This document shows positions 24,762 through 33,328 of a DNA stretch of 64,000 bases, piece after piece. Under the pieces are notes generated by a model. That model did not search any database and was not told where the DNA came from. It saw nothing but the letters and a program-made list of their open reading frames with translations. The translations under genes and the position numbers were made by a program. Numbering within the stretch: the stretch's first letter is position 1; every line of letters begins with the position of its first letter. Source of the stretch: DASXMT01 sp035552655 (GTDB lineage: Bacteria > Actinomycetota > Acidimicrobiia > Acidimicrobiales > RAAP-2); NCBI GenBank assembly GCA_035552655.1, contig DASZLD010000038.1, positions 4,966 through 68,965 on the forward strand, written 5' to 3'.

Positions 24762-25442
24762 TCAACCCATCCCGAAGAACCTCATGGTGGCGTCGATGGC
24801 GCCGAAGTCCGAGGGAGTGGAGAAGTGGTCCACACCGGGCAGGGTCACCAGGGAGGCCTGGGGCAGGGCGGCCACCAACCGGTCGGCCGGGCCGACCATG
24901 TCGCGATCACCGAGCACCACCAACACCGGACAGGTGAGCGTGGACAGGTCCGATTCGCTCAGGGCTTGGCGGGGACGACGGATGAAGGCCGACATGGCCT
25001 TGGCGTCGTTGCCGGTGGACTGGGCCAGACGCCGGAACAGACGGGCTTGCACGTCCTCGGGCTCGTCTTTGCTCTCCAGCGCATCGACGATGACGGTGGG
25101 ATCAGCAGTTTCGAACACGTTGTTGCCCACACCGAGCACGGCGATCCGCTCGAAGCGCCCGGGGTTGGCGATGGCCAGGTGCAACAAGAGATCGCCACCG
25201 GCCGAGAAGCCCACGGCGTTGCGCGCGCTGGGCGGGAGCAGCCCGAGCACCTGGCTCTCCACCTCGGCATAGTCCTGGGGGTCGGTGGGACGGGCCGAGG
25301 ATCCATGACCGGGTAGGTCGATCTCGGGCACCGCACAGTCGAAGTCGCCCAGGATGTCGACCCAGCCACTCTGTCGCCAGCCGTGGTCGAAGGAGGAGGC
25401 AAAACCGTGGAGAAGGACCAGTGAGGTCGGTGACTCGGGCAT
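24762..25442 (-). CDS. Alpha/beta hydrolase, 226 aa
   Basis: A soluble serine hydrolase. LVLLHGFASSFDHGW carries the HG oxyanion motif, nucleophile S80 is in VGFSAGGD, and VLVVLGDRDMVGP and GVDHFSTP supply the acid and histidine. It is short for the fold, so the cap domain is small. PEIDLPGHGSSARP after strand 4 is typical of esterases and C-C hydrolases. The gene lies convergent to the aldo/keto reductase and divergent from the CoA-transferase gene. Substrate unknown. Confidence 0.85.
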   Translation of the reverse strand: MPESPTSLVLLHGFASSFDHGWRQSGWVDILGDFDCAVPEIDLPGHGSSARPTDPQDYAEVESQVLGLLPPSARNAVGFSAGGDLLLHLAIANPGRFERIAVLGVGNNVFETADPTVIVDALESKDEPEDVQARLFRRLAQSTGNDAKAMSAFIRRPRQALSESDLSTLTCPVLVVLGDRDMVGPADRLVAALPQASLVTLPGVDHFSTPSDFGAIDATMRFFGMG

Positions 25443-25571
25443 GTCCGCTCAACCTAGTGGCATCGGCCGCAGCGGGTCGGCCTCCGATCCCCGACAACCG
25501 GATCAGGAATGGGAGGCCCAATGGTCGGACAGATACAGTGCACCCGGGCCAACCCAGGGGAGGCAGCTGCT

Positions 25572-26774
25572 GTGACCGACATGTTCGCCGGAGTCCGCGT
25601 CATCGAGGCCGGCACATGGATGTTCGTACCATCGGCCGCCGCCGTGCTGGCTGACTTCGGTGCCGACGTGATCAAGGTCGAGCACCCGAGGCGGGGGGAC
25701 CCTCAGCGGGGCCTGGAGACCGGCGGGCGCGGTCTCGTACCCAGCCACCTGGCCATGGAGCAGGCGAACCGGGGCAAGCGCAGCATCGGCATCGACACCT
25801 CGATGCAAGAGGGACGCGACCTGCTCTACCAGCTGGTGGCGTCGGCCGACGTCTTCATGACCAACCTTCTCCCTGCCGCCCGTCAGAAGAACGGGGTGGA
25901 CGTCGACCAGATCCAGGCCATCAAGCCCGACATCATCTACGTGCGAGCCACTTCGGCCGGCCCCAAGGGCCCCGACGCCGGCAAGCCCGGGTACGACGCC
26001 GCCACCCATTGGCTGCGCGGCGGCATCGCCTACACGGTGACCGAACCCGACGCCCCCCGCCCGGCCAAGTCCCGCCCCGGGTTCGGCGACAAGACCGGCT
26101 CGATGAACATCGCCTTCGGTGTGGCCGCCGCCCTCTTCCGCCGGGAACGGACGGGTGAAGGGGCAGTGGTGGACGCCTCGCTGCTGAGCACGGCCATGTG
26201 GTCCCTGTCCAGTGACATCACCTATTCGGCCTATACCAACCAGGAGTTCAGCCGGATCGAGCAGCCCATCGCCAACCCCATCGCCTACTCCTACAAGACG
26301 GCCGACAACCGCTGGATCGGTCTGTTGATGCTCGAGTCCGATCGGTGGTGGCCGCCACTGTGCCAGCACCTGGGGCGAGAGGACCTGATCGCCGACGAGC
26401 GGTTCAAGGACGCCGCCGCCCGCTATGAGAACCGCGAGGCGTGTGTGCAAGTCCTGAGCGACGTCTTCGCCTCGGCCACCCTCGATCAATGGCGCGCCCG
26501 CTTGGCCACGCTGGCGGCACCGTGGGAGCCGCTCCAGAGCCCGCTCGAAGTGATCGACGACCCCCAGGTCAAGGCCAACGGGTTCCTCCGCGACCACGTG
26601 GTGGCCACGGGCGAGACGGCCAAGATCGTGGCCGCGCCCGTCCAGTTCGACGAGGAGGTGGTACAGGCGGTGCGCGCTCCCGAACTGGGTGAGAACACCG
26701 AGGACATCCTGCTCGAGCTGGGTTCGGACTGGGAGGAGATCGGTCGCCTGAAAGACCTCGGCGCCATCAACTAG
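25572..26774 (+). CDS. CaiB/BaiF family (class III) CoA-transferase, 400 aa
   Basis: Moves CoA between acyl groups by way of an aspartyl-CoA mixed anhydride. The N-terminus FAGVRVIEAGTWMFVPSAAAVLADFGADVIKVE is diagnostic. The catalytic aspartate is D173 in FGDKTG, followed by FRRERTGEGAVVDASLL. The GTG at 25572 follows GAGGCAG; a longer frame from 25509 lacks a ribosome site. The gene is followed after 23 bp by an acyl-CoA ligase on the same strand, so the pair probably activates the same acid by two routes or handles successive intermediates, as in bile-acid or steroid catabolic clusters. Confidence 0.92.
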   Translation: MTDMFAGVRVIEAGTWMFVPSAAAVLADFGADVIKVEHPRRGDPQRGLETGGRGLVPSHLAMEQANRGKRSIGIDTSMQEGRDLLYQLVASADVFMTNLLPAARQKNGVDVDQIQAIKPDIIYVRATSAGPKGPDAGKPGYDAATHWLRGGIAYTVTEPDAPRPAKSRPGFGDKTGSMNIAFGVAAALFRRERTGEGAVVDASLLSTAMWSLSSDITYSAYTNQEFSRIEQPIANPIAYSYKTADNRWIGLLMLESDRWWPPLCQHLGREDLIADERFKDAAARYENREACVQVLSDVFASATLDQWRARLATLAAPWEPLQSPLEVIDDPQVKANGFLRDHVVATGETAKIVAAPVQFDEEVVQAVRAPELGENTEDILLELGSDWEEIGRLKDLGAIN

Positions 26775-26797
26775 CGCCGGCCAGCACAGACACCGCC

Positions 26798-28273
26798 ATG
26801 AGCGAACTGACCCACGGCGAGGCCATGAGCTGGCTGGCCCGACAGGACCCCGATCGCCTGGCCATCGTGTGCGATGGGGACTCCCTGACCCGCATCGAGC
26901 TCGACGGCCGGGCCAACGCCATGGCCCGGACCTACGCCCGGCTCGGCGTGGAAGGCGACGACATCGTCGCCCTCATGGTTCCCAACAGCATGGAGTTCTA
27001 CGTGGCCGCGCTGGCCGTGTGGAAGCTAGGAGCGGTGCCCATGCCCGTCTCCCACCGACTTCCCGACGCCGAGCTGGAGCCCATCCTCGATCTGGCCCAG
27101 CCCTCGCTGGTGGTCGGCGTGGACGGCGACCGACCGGCGGCGTCCCGGTTCGCCTCGGTGGCCGTCGGGCTCGAGCCGGACCTGACGATGGACGATTCGC
27201 CGCTCCCTCGTGCCCTGGCCCGCTACGGTCGGGCCCTGACCTCGGGAGGCAGTACCGGGCGACCCAAGGTGGTGGTCAGCCACGTGTTGGCCGTGGTCGA
27301 TCCGGAGAGCGAGACGATGGGCCTCGGACCCGACAGCGTGCAGCTGGTCCCCGGTCCGCTGTTCCACAACGCCCCGTTCATCACCTCGTGCCAGGGCCTC
27401 CTGCGGGGAGCGACCCTGGTGGTCATGACCCGGTTCGACCCGGCGGCCATGCTCGAGCTCATCGAGCAACACCGCGTGACCTGGATGCAGGTGGTACCGA
27501 CCATGTTGCAGCGGGTGTGGCGGCTTCCCAACGAGGAGCGCCTCGGTCGGGACGTGTCCTCCCTCGAGGTCGTCTTCAGCACCGGTGGTCCCTTCCCGGC
27601 CTGGCTCAAAGAGGCGTGGGCCGGATGGATCGGTGCCGACAAACTGCTCGAGGCCTACGGCAGCTCGGAGCAGTATGGAGGGAGCACGCTGGTCACCGGC
27701 GAGGAGGCGCTGCGCAAGCCGGGCACGGTCGGCCGTCCCCGGTACGGCCCACCCCGGATCGTCGACGAGGACGGTGGCCAGGTCGGCGTGGGTGAGGTGG
27801 GGCTCATCTACTTCAAACGGTCGGAGAAACCCAACTATCACTACCTGGGGGCCGAATCCCAGATCGTCGACGGGTGGGAGACGCTGGGTGACATGGGCTC
27901 TGTCGACGAGGACGGGTACCTCTTCCTGGCCGACCGGCGGGTCGACATGATCATCACCGGCGGAGAGAACGTGTTCCCGGCCGAGGTCGAAGCCGCCCTC
28001 GACCAGCACCCCGGCGTACGCTCGTCGGCCGTGATCGGACTGCCCGACGACGACCTCGGCCAGCGGGTCCACGCCATCGTCGACGTCGGGCGCCACGACG
28101 GCACGACAGCCGACGTCGACCCGGCCGATCTGGTGGCCTTTCTGGCCGATCGCATCGTCCGTTACAAGATCCCCCGCACCGTCGAGCTGGTCAGCGAGCC
28201 GCTGCGCACCGACGCAGGCAAGGTGCGGCGGTCCCAGCTGCGCGACGAACGGATCACCGCGGCAGAGAGCTAG
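26798..28273 (+). CDS. Acyl-CoA synthetase/AMP-dependent ligase, 491 aa
   Basis: An ANL-superfamily ligase with a variant P-loop: LTSGGSTGRPKVVVS replaces the usual SSGTTGxPK near residue 150. Other motifs are normal: EAYGSSEQYGG, WETLGDMGSVDEDGYLFLADR, DMIITGGENVFPAEVEAAL, and lysine in TDAGKVRRSQL. The GGSTG loop is seen in some actinobacterial ligases for bile or bulky acids, and the neighbouring CoA-transferase supports such a role; this is inference. The end of the gene runs into a perfect palindrome that also closes the convergent LLM gene. Confidence 0.9.
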   Translation: MSELTHGEAMSWLARQDPDRLAIVCDGDSLTRIELDGRANAMARTYARLGVEGDDIVALMVPNSMEFYVAALAVWKLGAVPMPVSHRLPDAELEPILDLAQPSLVVGVDGDRPAASRFASVAVGLEPDLTMDDSPLPRALARYGRALTSGGSTGRPKVVVSHVLAVVDPESETMGLGPDSVQLVPGPLFHNAPFITSCQGLLRGATLVVMTRFDPAAMLELIEQHRVTWMQVVPTMLQRVWRLPNEERLGRDVSSLEVVFSTGGPFPAWLKEAWAGWIGADKLLEAYGSSEQYGGSTLVTGEEALRKPGTVGRPRYGPPRIVDEDGGQVGVGEVGLIYFKRSEKPNYHYLGAESQIVDGWETLGDMGSVDEDGYLFLADRRVDMIITGGENVFPAEVEAALDQHPGVRSSAVIGLPDDDLGQRVHAIVDVGRHDGTTADVDPADLVAFLADRIVRYKIPRTVELVSEPLRTDAGKVRRSQLRDERITAAES

Positions 28274-28294
28274 AGCGGCCGCCGGCGGCCGCTC
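28273..28294. terminator. Bidirectional terminator palindrome between convergent genes
   Basis: A perfect 22-base palindrome (GAGCGGCCG, CCGG loop, CGGCCGCTC) begins at the stop codon of the ligase and overlaps the stop of the convergent LLM gene. It has no T tract, as is common in actinobacteria. Confidence 0.7.
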
Positions 28295-29174
28295 AGGTCG
28301 CGGCCAGGTGGGGAATGACTTCTGACCCGAAGGCGGCCAACGTAGACGGGGCGGCGAAGTCGGTGAACCACGTGTAGACCCGCTCCACCCCGCGATCGGC
28401 CAGGGCACCGATCTGGTCGACGATTTCGGGAGCGGTGCCGAACATGATGACGTCCCCGAAGGCGGAGAAGCGCCGCCGAGCGGCGGCCTCGACCTCGGCG
28501 CGCTCTTTCTCCGACGGGATGAAGCACACCATCTGCTGTACCGACGTGCGGGCGTCGCCCGTCTGGGCCCGGAGCTCCTCCAAGCGATGGAGGTTCCCGA
28601 TCTGCAGGTTCCACCAGTCGGCGTGGCGGGCCACCAGCTCCAGGGTCTTCTTCCCGGTGGCGCCGATGACAATGGGGATGTGACCCACGGGGACCGGACG
28701 CTGCATCGCCCCTCGGAGGTGGTGGAACTCCCCGTCGAAGTCCACCGATTCGCCCGACCACAGGGCGCGGAGCACCTGGAGGGTCTCGTCCAGCCGTCGG
28801 ATGCGGGCCCCGGCCGACTGCTCGTCGACCCCGAACATGTCGAACTCGGCGGGGACGGAGCCCCAACCCAGGCCCAGCTCGAACCGGCCACCACTGGCAT
28901 GGTCGATCGACGCCACCTGTTTGGCCAGGACGGCGGGGTGGCGGAAGGCGTCGCACAGCACGAGGTGGCCCATGCGCAGCCGTTCGGTCCGCGCCGCCAG
29001 CCACGTGGCCGTGACCAGCGCCTCGTACATCGGCTGGGTCTCGGCCATGGGCGGGGCGAAGTGGTCCATGAAGGCCATGCCGGAAAAGCCGGCGGCCTCG
29101 GCGTTCTTGGCGTGGCCCTCCAGCTGCTCGAACGACAGGCGCATCTGGGGCAGGTACAGGTGGATCTCGGTCAC
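28293..29174 (-). CDS. LLM-class (luciferase-like) F420-dependent oxidoreductase, 293 aa
   Basis: A TIM-barrel flavin/F420 oxidoreductase. LSFEQLEGHAKNAEAAGFSGMAFMDHF, LGLGWGSVPAEFDMFGVD and IPIVIGATGKKTLELVARHADWWNL are the usual nucleotide and substrate segments. The match is to actinobacterial LLM enzymes, many of which use F420. The start is the GTG at 29174 with GGGAG upstream; a longer frame to 29261 overlaps the next gene's coding end and has no homology. It is the last of three leftward genes with two SDRs. Possible roles are dehydrogenation or monooxygenation of a ring or acyl chain. Confidence 0.88.
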   Translation of the reverse strand: MTEIHLYLPQMRLSFEQLEGHAKNAEAAGFSGMAFMDHFAPPMAETQPMYEALVTATWLAARTERLRMGHLVLCDAFRHPAVLAKQVASIDHASGGRFELGLGWGSVPAEFDMFGVDEQSAGARIRRLDETLQVLRALWSGESVDFDGEFHHLRGAMQRPVPVGHIPIVIGATGKKTLELVARHADWWNLQIGNLHRLEELRAQTGDARTSVQQMVCFIPSEKERAEVEAAARRRFSAFGDVIMFGTAPEIVDQIGALADRGVERVYTWFTDFAAPSTLAAFGSEVIPHLAAT

Positions 29175-29190
29175 TGTGATGATCTCCCGG

Positions 29191-30015
29191 TCATGATTCG
29201 AATCTGGCTCGCACCGCCGGGTTGGTGACGAAGACGGGCAGCTCGTCGCCGCCCGGTCCACCCAGGGTCATCCCCCCGTCCACGGCCAGGGTCTGCCCGG
29301 TCACGTAGTCCGCAAAATCGGAGAGGAGGAACAGGGCGGCATTGGCGATGTCCTGGGGATCGCCACGACGGCGCAGTGGGATCCCCTGGGCCGCGTCGGA
29401 CAGGTCGCTCTGTCCGGCTCGGGGAGTCTTGACCGTCCCCGGGGCCACCAGGTTGACCCGGATGCCGTAGGGAGCCCATTCGAGGGCCATGGTGCGGCTG
29501 AAGGACTCGAGACCGGCCTTGGCCGCGCCATAGGCGGCCAGAAGGGGTGCACCGCGGGCAGCCACCGACGAGATGTTGACCAAGCTGCCCGTCTGTCCGG
29601 AGTCGATGAGGGCGCGGGCCACGTCCCGGCAGGTGATGACCGCGTACCGGAGGTTGCGCGACACGATCCGGTCGAAGGCATCCATGTCGTACTCGGCCGT
29701 CCGCCACCAGTCATCGGGCAGCGCGCCACCGACCACGTTGACCAGGTGCCGGATCGGTCCCAACTCGGCCGCAGCAGTGGCGATGGCGGCTCGCAGCGCC
29801 GCCTCGTCGGTCACGTCGGCCACCACACCGATGGAACGTCGGCCGAGGGCCCGGACCCGGTCCTCGGTGTCCTGGGCGTGTTCGGCCACATAGGTGATGG
29901 CGGCCACATCGGCGCCCGCGTCGGCCAGGGTCAGGGCCATGGCCGTACCGATACCACCGCCACCGCCCCCTACCACGAGGGCGTTCCGGCCGCTGAGATC
30001 GATCGTCGTGCCCAT
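29191..30015 (-). CDS. Short-chain dehydrogenase/reductase, 274 aa
   Basis: An NAD(P)-dependent oxidoreductase with a Rossmann fold. The cofactor loop is a glycine-rich VVGGGGGGIGTAMAL, an uncommon variant of TGxxxGIG. NISSVAARGAPLLAAYGAAKAG carries the Ser, Tyr and Lys of the active site. The C-terminal DYVTGQTLAVDGGMTLGG is canonical. The ATG at 30015 follows GAGGTCGG; the open frame continues upstream into the neighbouring SDR gene but is not coding there. It starts ten bases after the stop of that gene, so the two SDRs are co-transcribed with the LLM gene. Confidence 0.9.
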   Translation of the reverse strand: MGTTIDLSGRNALVVGGGGGGIGTAMALTLADAGADVAAITYVAEHAQDTEDRVRALGRRSIGVVADVTDEAALRAAIATAAAELGPIRHLVNVVGGALPDDWWRTAEYDMDAFDRIVSRNLRYAVITCRDVARALIDSGQTGSLVNISSVAARGAPLLAAYGAAKAGLESFSRTMALEWAPYGIRVNLVAPGTVKTPRAGQSDLSDAAQGIPLRRRGDPQDIANAALFLLSDFADYVTGQTLAVDGGMTLGGPGGDELPVFVTNPAVRARFES

Positions 30016-30025
30016 TGGACCGACC

Positions 30026-30868
30026 TCAGCTGCCGCTGGGCTGGGCTTGGAACGGCGACCACGCTCCAGAGGAAACATGGTTCCCGGCGTCGACGTCGAT
30101 GAGCACGCCGGTAACCGACCGGGCGTCGTCGGAGAGCAGGAAGGCCACGGCGGCGCCGATGTCGTCGGCCTCGGTCAGACGACCGAGCAGGAGGTGGCTG
30201 CCGGCGGCCGCGCCCCCGTCGTCCTCCCACATGGACTGGGTGGCCGTGGTGCGGGTCAGGCCGGGGCTCACCGCGTTTACCCGCACCCCGCGGCGGCCCA
30301 AGTCGTTGGCCAACGTGCGGGTCAGCGCATTGAGAGCCGCCTTGGCCGCGGCGTAGGCCGCCATCGCCGGTGTCGTCTTCTTGGGGGAGCCGCTGGAGAT
30401 GTTGACGATGGCCCCGCCGCCGTCATCGCCGAGACCGCGGCGCACGGCCTCTTGGATGAGGGCGAGGGTGGGCCAGGTGTTCAGGGACACCGTGTCCATG
30501 AACGCGGCACGGTCCATCTCCAACGCCGACCCGGGATGGGGAGCTCCGCCGACCGTGTTGGCCAGCAGGTCGATGCGACCGAACCGGTCGAGTGCGGTAT
30601 CGACCAACCGGGCCGGAGTGTCGTCATCGTCGGCCGAACCGGCCACGGCCACCACGGAGAGTCCTTCGGACTGCAGGGCGCGCTCGGTGTCGCGGAGCTG
30701 GTCCTCGGACCGAGCGTTGATGACCACCGATGCCCCTTCGAGGGCGAGGCGGCGGGCCGATGACCTGCCGATGCCCGGATTGGTCGAGGCTCCGGTCACG
30801 ATCGCAACCTTGCCCTCGAACCGCCGGCCGAACGTCGTCTCGTCCACAGATTCCCCCAAGTAGCTCAC
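30026..30868 (-). CDS. Short-chain dehydrogenase/reductase, 280 aa
   Basis: Second SDR of the leftward operon. VAIVTGASTNPGIGRSSARRL is the nucleotide loop, lengthened by TNP compared with classical SDRs. NTVGGAP replaces the NNAG motif. The active site is ISSGSP... AYAAAKAALNALTRTLA. The first listed start is the GTG at 30868; another GTG at 30847 has GGGGGA five bases upstream and may be the real start, giving 273 residues. It heads the SDR-SDR-LLM operon, which could carry out successive oxidations of an acyl-CoA or alicyclic compound. Confidence 0.9.
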   Translation of the reverse strand: MSYLGESVDETTFGRRFEGKVAIVTGASTNPGIGRSSARRLALEGASVVINARSEDQLRDTERALQSEGLSVVAVAGSADDDDTPARLVDTALDRFGRIDLLANTVGGAPHPGSALEMDRAAFMDTVSLNTWPTLALIQEAVRRGLGDDGGGAIVNISSGSPKKTTPAMAAYAAAKAALNALTRTLANDLGRRGVRVNAVSPGLTRTTATQSMWEDDGGAAAGSHLLLGRLTEADDIGAAVAFLLSDDARSVTGVLIDVDAGNHVSSGAWSPFQAQPSGS

Positions 30869-31013
30869 CCAATTCGCTACAGCAGGTGGAACCTACACGC
30901 GAACAACGGCGAGCATAAAAACGACTGGATCGGCCGCGTGCACCGGCGATGTTTCGAGCATCTGCGGAACGGGTAGCACACCAGCTTGTGCCCGCGACAG
31001 GAAGGTGACAACA

Positions 31014-31289
31014 GTGCTGACTCTCACCCCCGATGCAGCTCATGTAATTCAAGACCTGGTTTCCGATCATCCTGGGGCCGGTCTTCGCATTTCTTCCAAT
31101 CCGGTCGACACCGATCGGATCGAGCTGGGGCTGGCGGTGACGGCAAGCCCTGAGCCCACCGACCAGATTGTCGATGAGCAGGGCTCGCAGGTGTTTCTCG
31201 ATCTCCAGGTCGCTCCATTGCTCGAGGACAGGACGTTGGACGTCGAAGTTTCCGACGACCGTGAGGTTGCCTTCAAGCTGCTGCCGTAA
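31014..31289 (+). CDS. HesB/IscA-like protein without cysteines, 91 aa
   Basis: Resembles the small HesB-like proteins annotated as iron-sulfur biogenesis factors (MLTLTPDAAHVIQDLVSDHPGAGLRI, the A-type carrier opening, then IVDEQGSQVFLD, matching the VxDxxS core). However, it contains no cysteine, whereas A-type carriers use three to hold the cluster. It therefore probably does not carry Fe-S. The GTG at 31014 sits eight bases after AGGAAGG; an in-frame GTG at 31005 is less well placed. It lies just upstream of a SoxR-like gene, both rightward. Confidence 0.75.
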   Translation: MLTLTPDAAHVIQDLVSDHPGAGLRISSNPVDTDRIELGLAVTASPEPTDQIVDEQGSQVFLDLQVAPLLEDRTLDVEVSDDREVAFKLLP

Positions 31290-31345
31290 CGCATCTCTCC
31301 GAAGCCCCGGGGGCGTAGCCACGGGCGCCCTCGGGGCCCATATTG

Positions 31346-31361
31346 TTCAAGTTCGCTTGAA
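31346..31361 (+). promoter_or_regulatory. SoxR/MerR-type operator
   Basis: TTCAAG-TTCG-CTTGAA is a perfect inverted repeat 32 bases before the MerR gene start. It resembles the CTCAAG/CTTGAG arms bound by SoxR. TTGTTC overlaps its left end and TCTAAT lies just to its right, so it probably sits within the gene's own promoter. Confidence 0.65.
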
Positions 31362-31392
31362 GTCTAATTGTGATGGCGGATAGCGTTCCACC

Positions 31393-31830
31393 ATGGACCC
31401 AGAGCTGACCATTGGCGCTTTGAGTGAGCGCGCCGGTGTGGCCGCTTCCGCTTTGCGGTTCTATGAAGCAGAAGGGCTGATTCACGCCACCCGCAGCGCT
31501 GGGGGCCAGCGTCGCTATACCCGCGACACGTTGCGCCGGGTGTCGTTCATCCGAGTGGCCCAGCAAGTAGGCCTTCGCTTGGACGAGATCCGGGTGGCCC
31601 TGGAATCCCTGCCCGAGCGTCGAACCCCCACGGCCAAGGACTGGGAACGCCTCTCTGCCTCTTGGCGTCCTCGCCTCGACGCGCAGATCGCGTTGCTCGA
31701 GCGGTTGCGGGACCGCCTGGGCGGGTGCATCGGCTGTGGTTGTCTGTCCCTGCGGTTCTGCAAGCTCCTGAACCCCGATGATCAGGCTGGCCAGCGAGGG
31801 CCGGGACCGCGACACATCCTCGAGGGCTGA
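31393..31830 (+). CDS. soxR: Redox-sensitive MerR-family activator, SoxR-like, 145 aa
   Basis: The N-terminal winged helix-turn-helix LTIGALSERAGVAASALRFYEAEGLI and RSAGGQRRYTRDTLRRVSFI are MerR type. The dimerisation helix is followed by C-I-G-C-G-C-L-S-L-R-F-C (C112, C115, C117, C123) and LNPDD, the [2Fe-2S]-binding signature of SoxR. In actinobacteria SoxR responds to redox-active compounds rather than to superoxide alone. A matching inverted repeat lies 32 bases upstream. The flanking genes include several oxidoreductases that could be its targets. Confidence 0.92.
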   Translation: MDPELTIGALSERAGVAASALRFYEAEGLIHATRSAGGQRRYTRDTLRRVSFIRVAQQVGLRLDEIRVALESLPERRTPTAKDWERLSASWRPRLDAQIALLERLRDRLGGCIGCGCLSLRFCKLLNPDDQAGQRGPGPRHILEG

Positions 31831-31853
31831 CGTGGGCAGATCCAGCCGGTCGC

Positions 31854-33080
31854 TCAGCTGCGGGGCAGGTCCCTCCAGGCCATGTCCTTGTCGGTTCGGG
31901 GCTCACCCGGTAGCCCGAGGACACGCTCGCCCAGAATATTGCGCATGACCTCGGAGGTCCCTCCCTCGATGGAGTTGGCCCGAGCCCGCAGAAACGCCTT
32001 GTGCATGTCCGGGGTCCCGAGAGCCACGTAATCCGGGCGGATCTTCGGGTAGTCCGAGCTGTAGAGCATGCCCTCGGCCCCCATCAGGTCCATGCACAAC
32101 TCATAGATCCGTTGGTTGAGCTCGGCAAAGGCGAGCTTGGCCACTGAGCCCTCGGGGCCCGGGGTCCCCACGCCCCGAGCGGTCGAGGCGCGGAGGTTGG
32201 TGAGCCGGGTCGCTTCGCTGCTGGCCCACAGCGACATCAGACGGTCCCGCAGGGCGAGGGCATGGGGTGACGTGGCGCCGGCCCAGCGCTCACGCCACAA
32301 GCGGACTGCGTCACCGATGGGACCGGCGCCACGCGGGGCCACGTTGCCGCCGATGGAAACCCGCTCGTTCATGAGCGTGGTGACGGCCACCCGCCAGCCG
32401 TCGCCCTCGCCGCCCAGGCGACCGGCATCGGACACTCGGGCATCGGTGAAGAAGATCTCGTTGAACTCTGCCTCGCCGGTGATCTGGTAGAGAGGCCGGA
32501 CCTCGACCCCCGGAGCGTGCATGTCGACGAGGAAGGCAGTCATGCCCTGGTGCTTGGGCAGGTCGGGGTTGGTCCGGGCCACGAGCAATCCGAAGCTCGA
32601 CAGGTGGGCCACCGTCGTCCACACCTTTTGGCCGTTCAACACCCACTCGTCGCCATCGCGCACCGCCCGCGTGGCCAAGCTGGCCACGTCGGATCCCGCG
32701 CCCGGTTCGCTGAACAGCTGACACCAGATCTCCTGGCAGGTGAACAGCGGACGCAAGTACCGGCTCTTCTGCTCCTCGGTGCCATGGACGGCGATCGTGG
32801 GCGCCACCATGCCGTATCCGATGACATTGCGGAGAGCAGCCGAAGGCGCCTCGGCCTCGGCCAGCCGGCGGACTACACGGCCGTGCAACCCCGGGCTCAA
32901 GCCCAGCCCGCCGTGGCCCACGGGAAAGTGGACCCACGCCAGTCCCCGGTCGAATTGCTCCTCCAGGAACGCCTGGGCGGACACGGTGTCGGGCGGAACA
33001 TCAGTGAGCAGTTGGTTCACCAGCTCATCGACCTCAGCCTCGCTCTGTACGTCGCTCCGGGCCACATCGGTCGTCGTCAC
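31854..33080 (-). CDS. Acyl-CoA dehydrogenase family protein, 408 aa
   Basis: A flavoprotein that introduces a 2,3-double bond into acyl-CoA. IWCQLFSEPGAGSDVASLATRAV is the FAD/substrate motif in the middle domain, WVLNGQKVWTTVAHLSSFGLLVAR follows, and ANSIEGGTSEVMRNILGERVLGLP closes the C-terminal helical domain. The form resembles the heterotetrameric FadE type used in steroid degradation, in which paired subunits are normal, but no second subunit lies beside it. The GTG at 33080 is preceded by GAGGAGGA. The gene is convergent with the SoxR gene. Confidence 0.92.
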   Translation of the reverse strand: MTTTDVARSDVQSEAEVDELVNQLLTDVPPDTVSAQAFLEEQFDRGLAWVHFPVGHGGLGLSPGLHGRVVRRLAEAEAPSAALRNVIGYGMVAPTIAVHGTEEQKSRYLRPLFTCQEIWCQLFSEPGAGSDVASLATRAVRDGDEWVLNGQKVWTTVAHLSSFGLLVARTNPDLPKHQGMTAFLVDMHAPGVEVRPLYQITGEAEFNEIFFTDARVSDAGRLGGEGDGWRVAVTTLMNERVSIGGNVAPRGAGPIGDAVRLWRERWAGATSPHALALRDRLMSLWASSEATRLTNLRASTARGVGTPGPEGSVAKLAFAELNQRIYELCMDLMGAEGMLYSSDYPKIRPDYVALGTPDMHKAFLRARANSIEGGTSEVMRNILGERVLGLPGEPRTDKDMAWRDLPRS

Positions 33081-33328
33081 GTGTTCCTCCTCGAGCCGGT
33101 CACGGCCCCGAGCTTACGGCGTGTGTCCGAGAGGTCCGTGCCCGTGCCCAGCCGGGAGACCGAACCGGGCTTATCCGCAGCCGGACAGGATCCGGGCTCT
33201 GCGGCGGACCGGCAACGACGCACCGGGCGGAGCCCCTCCTGGCGTGCCGGCCATGGTCGTTGTCCCGTTCAGGGCTACCATCGGCCGGACCGCGCACAAC
33301 GGGAGGCGCAGCCGAGATCGGGGGACTC

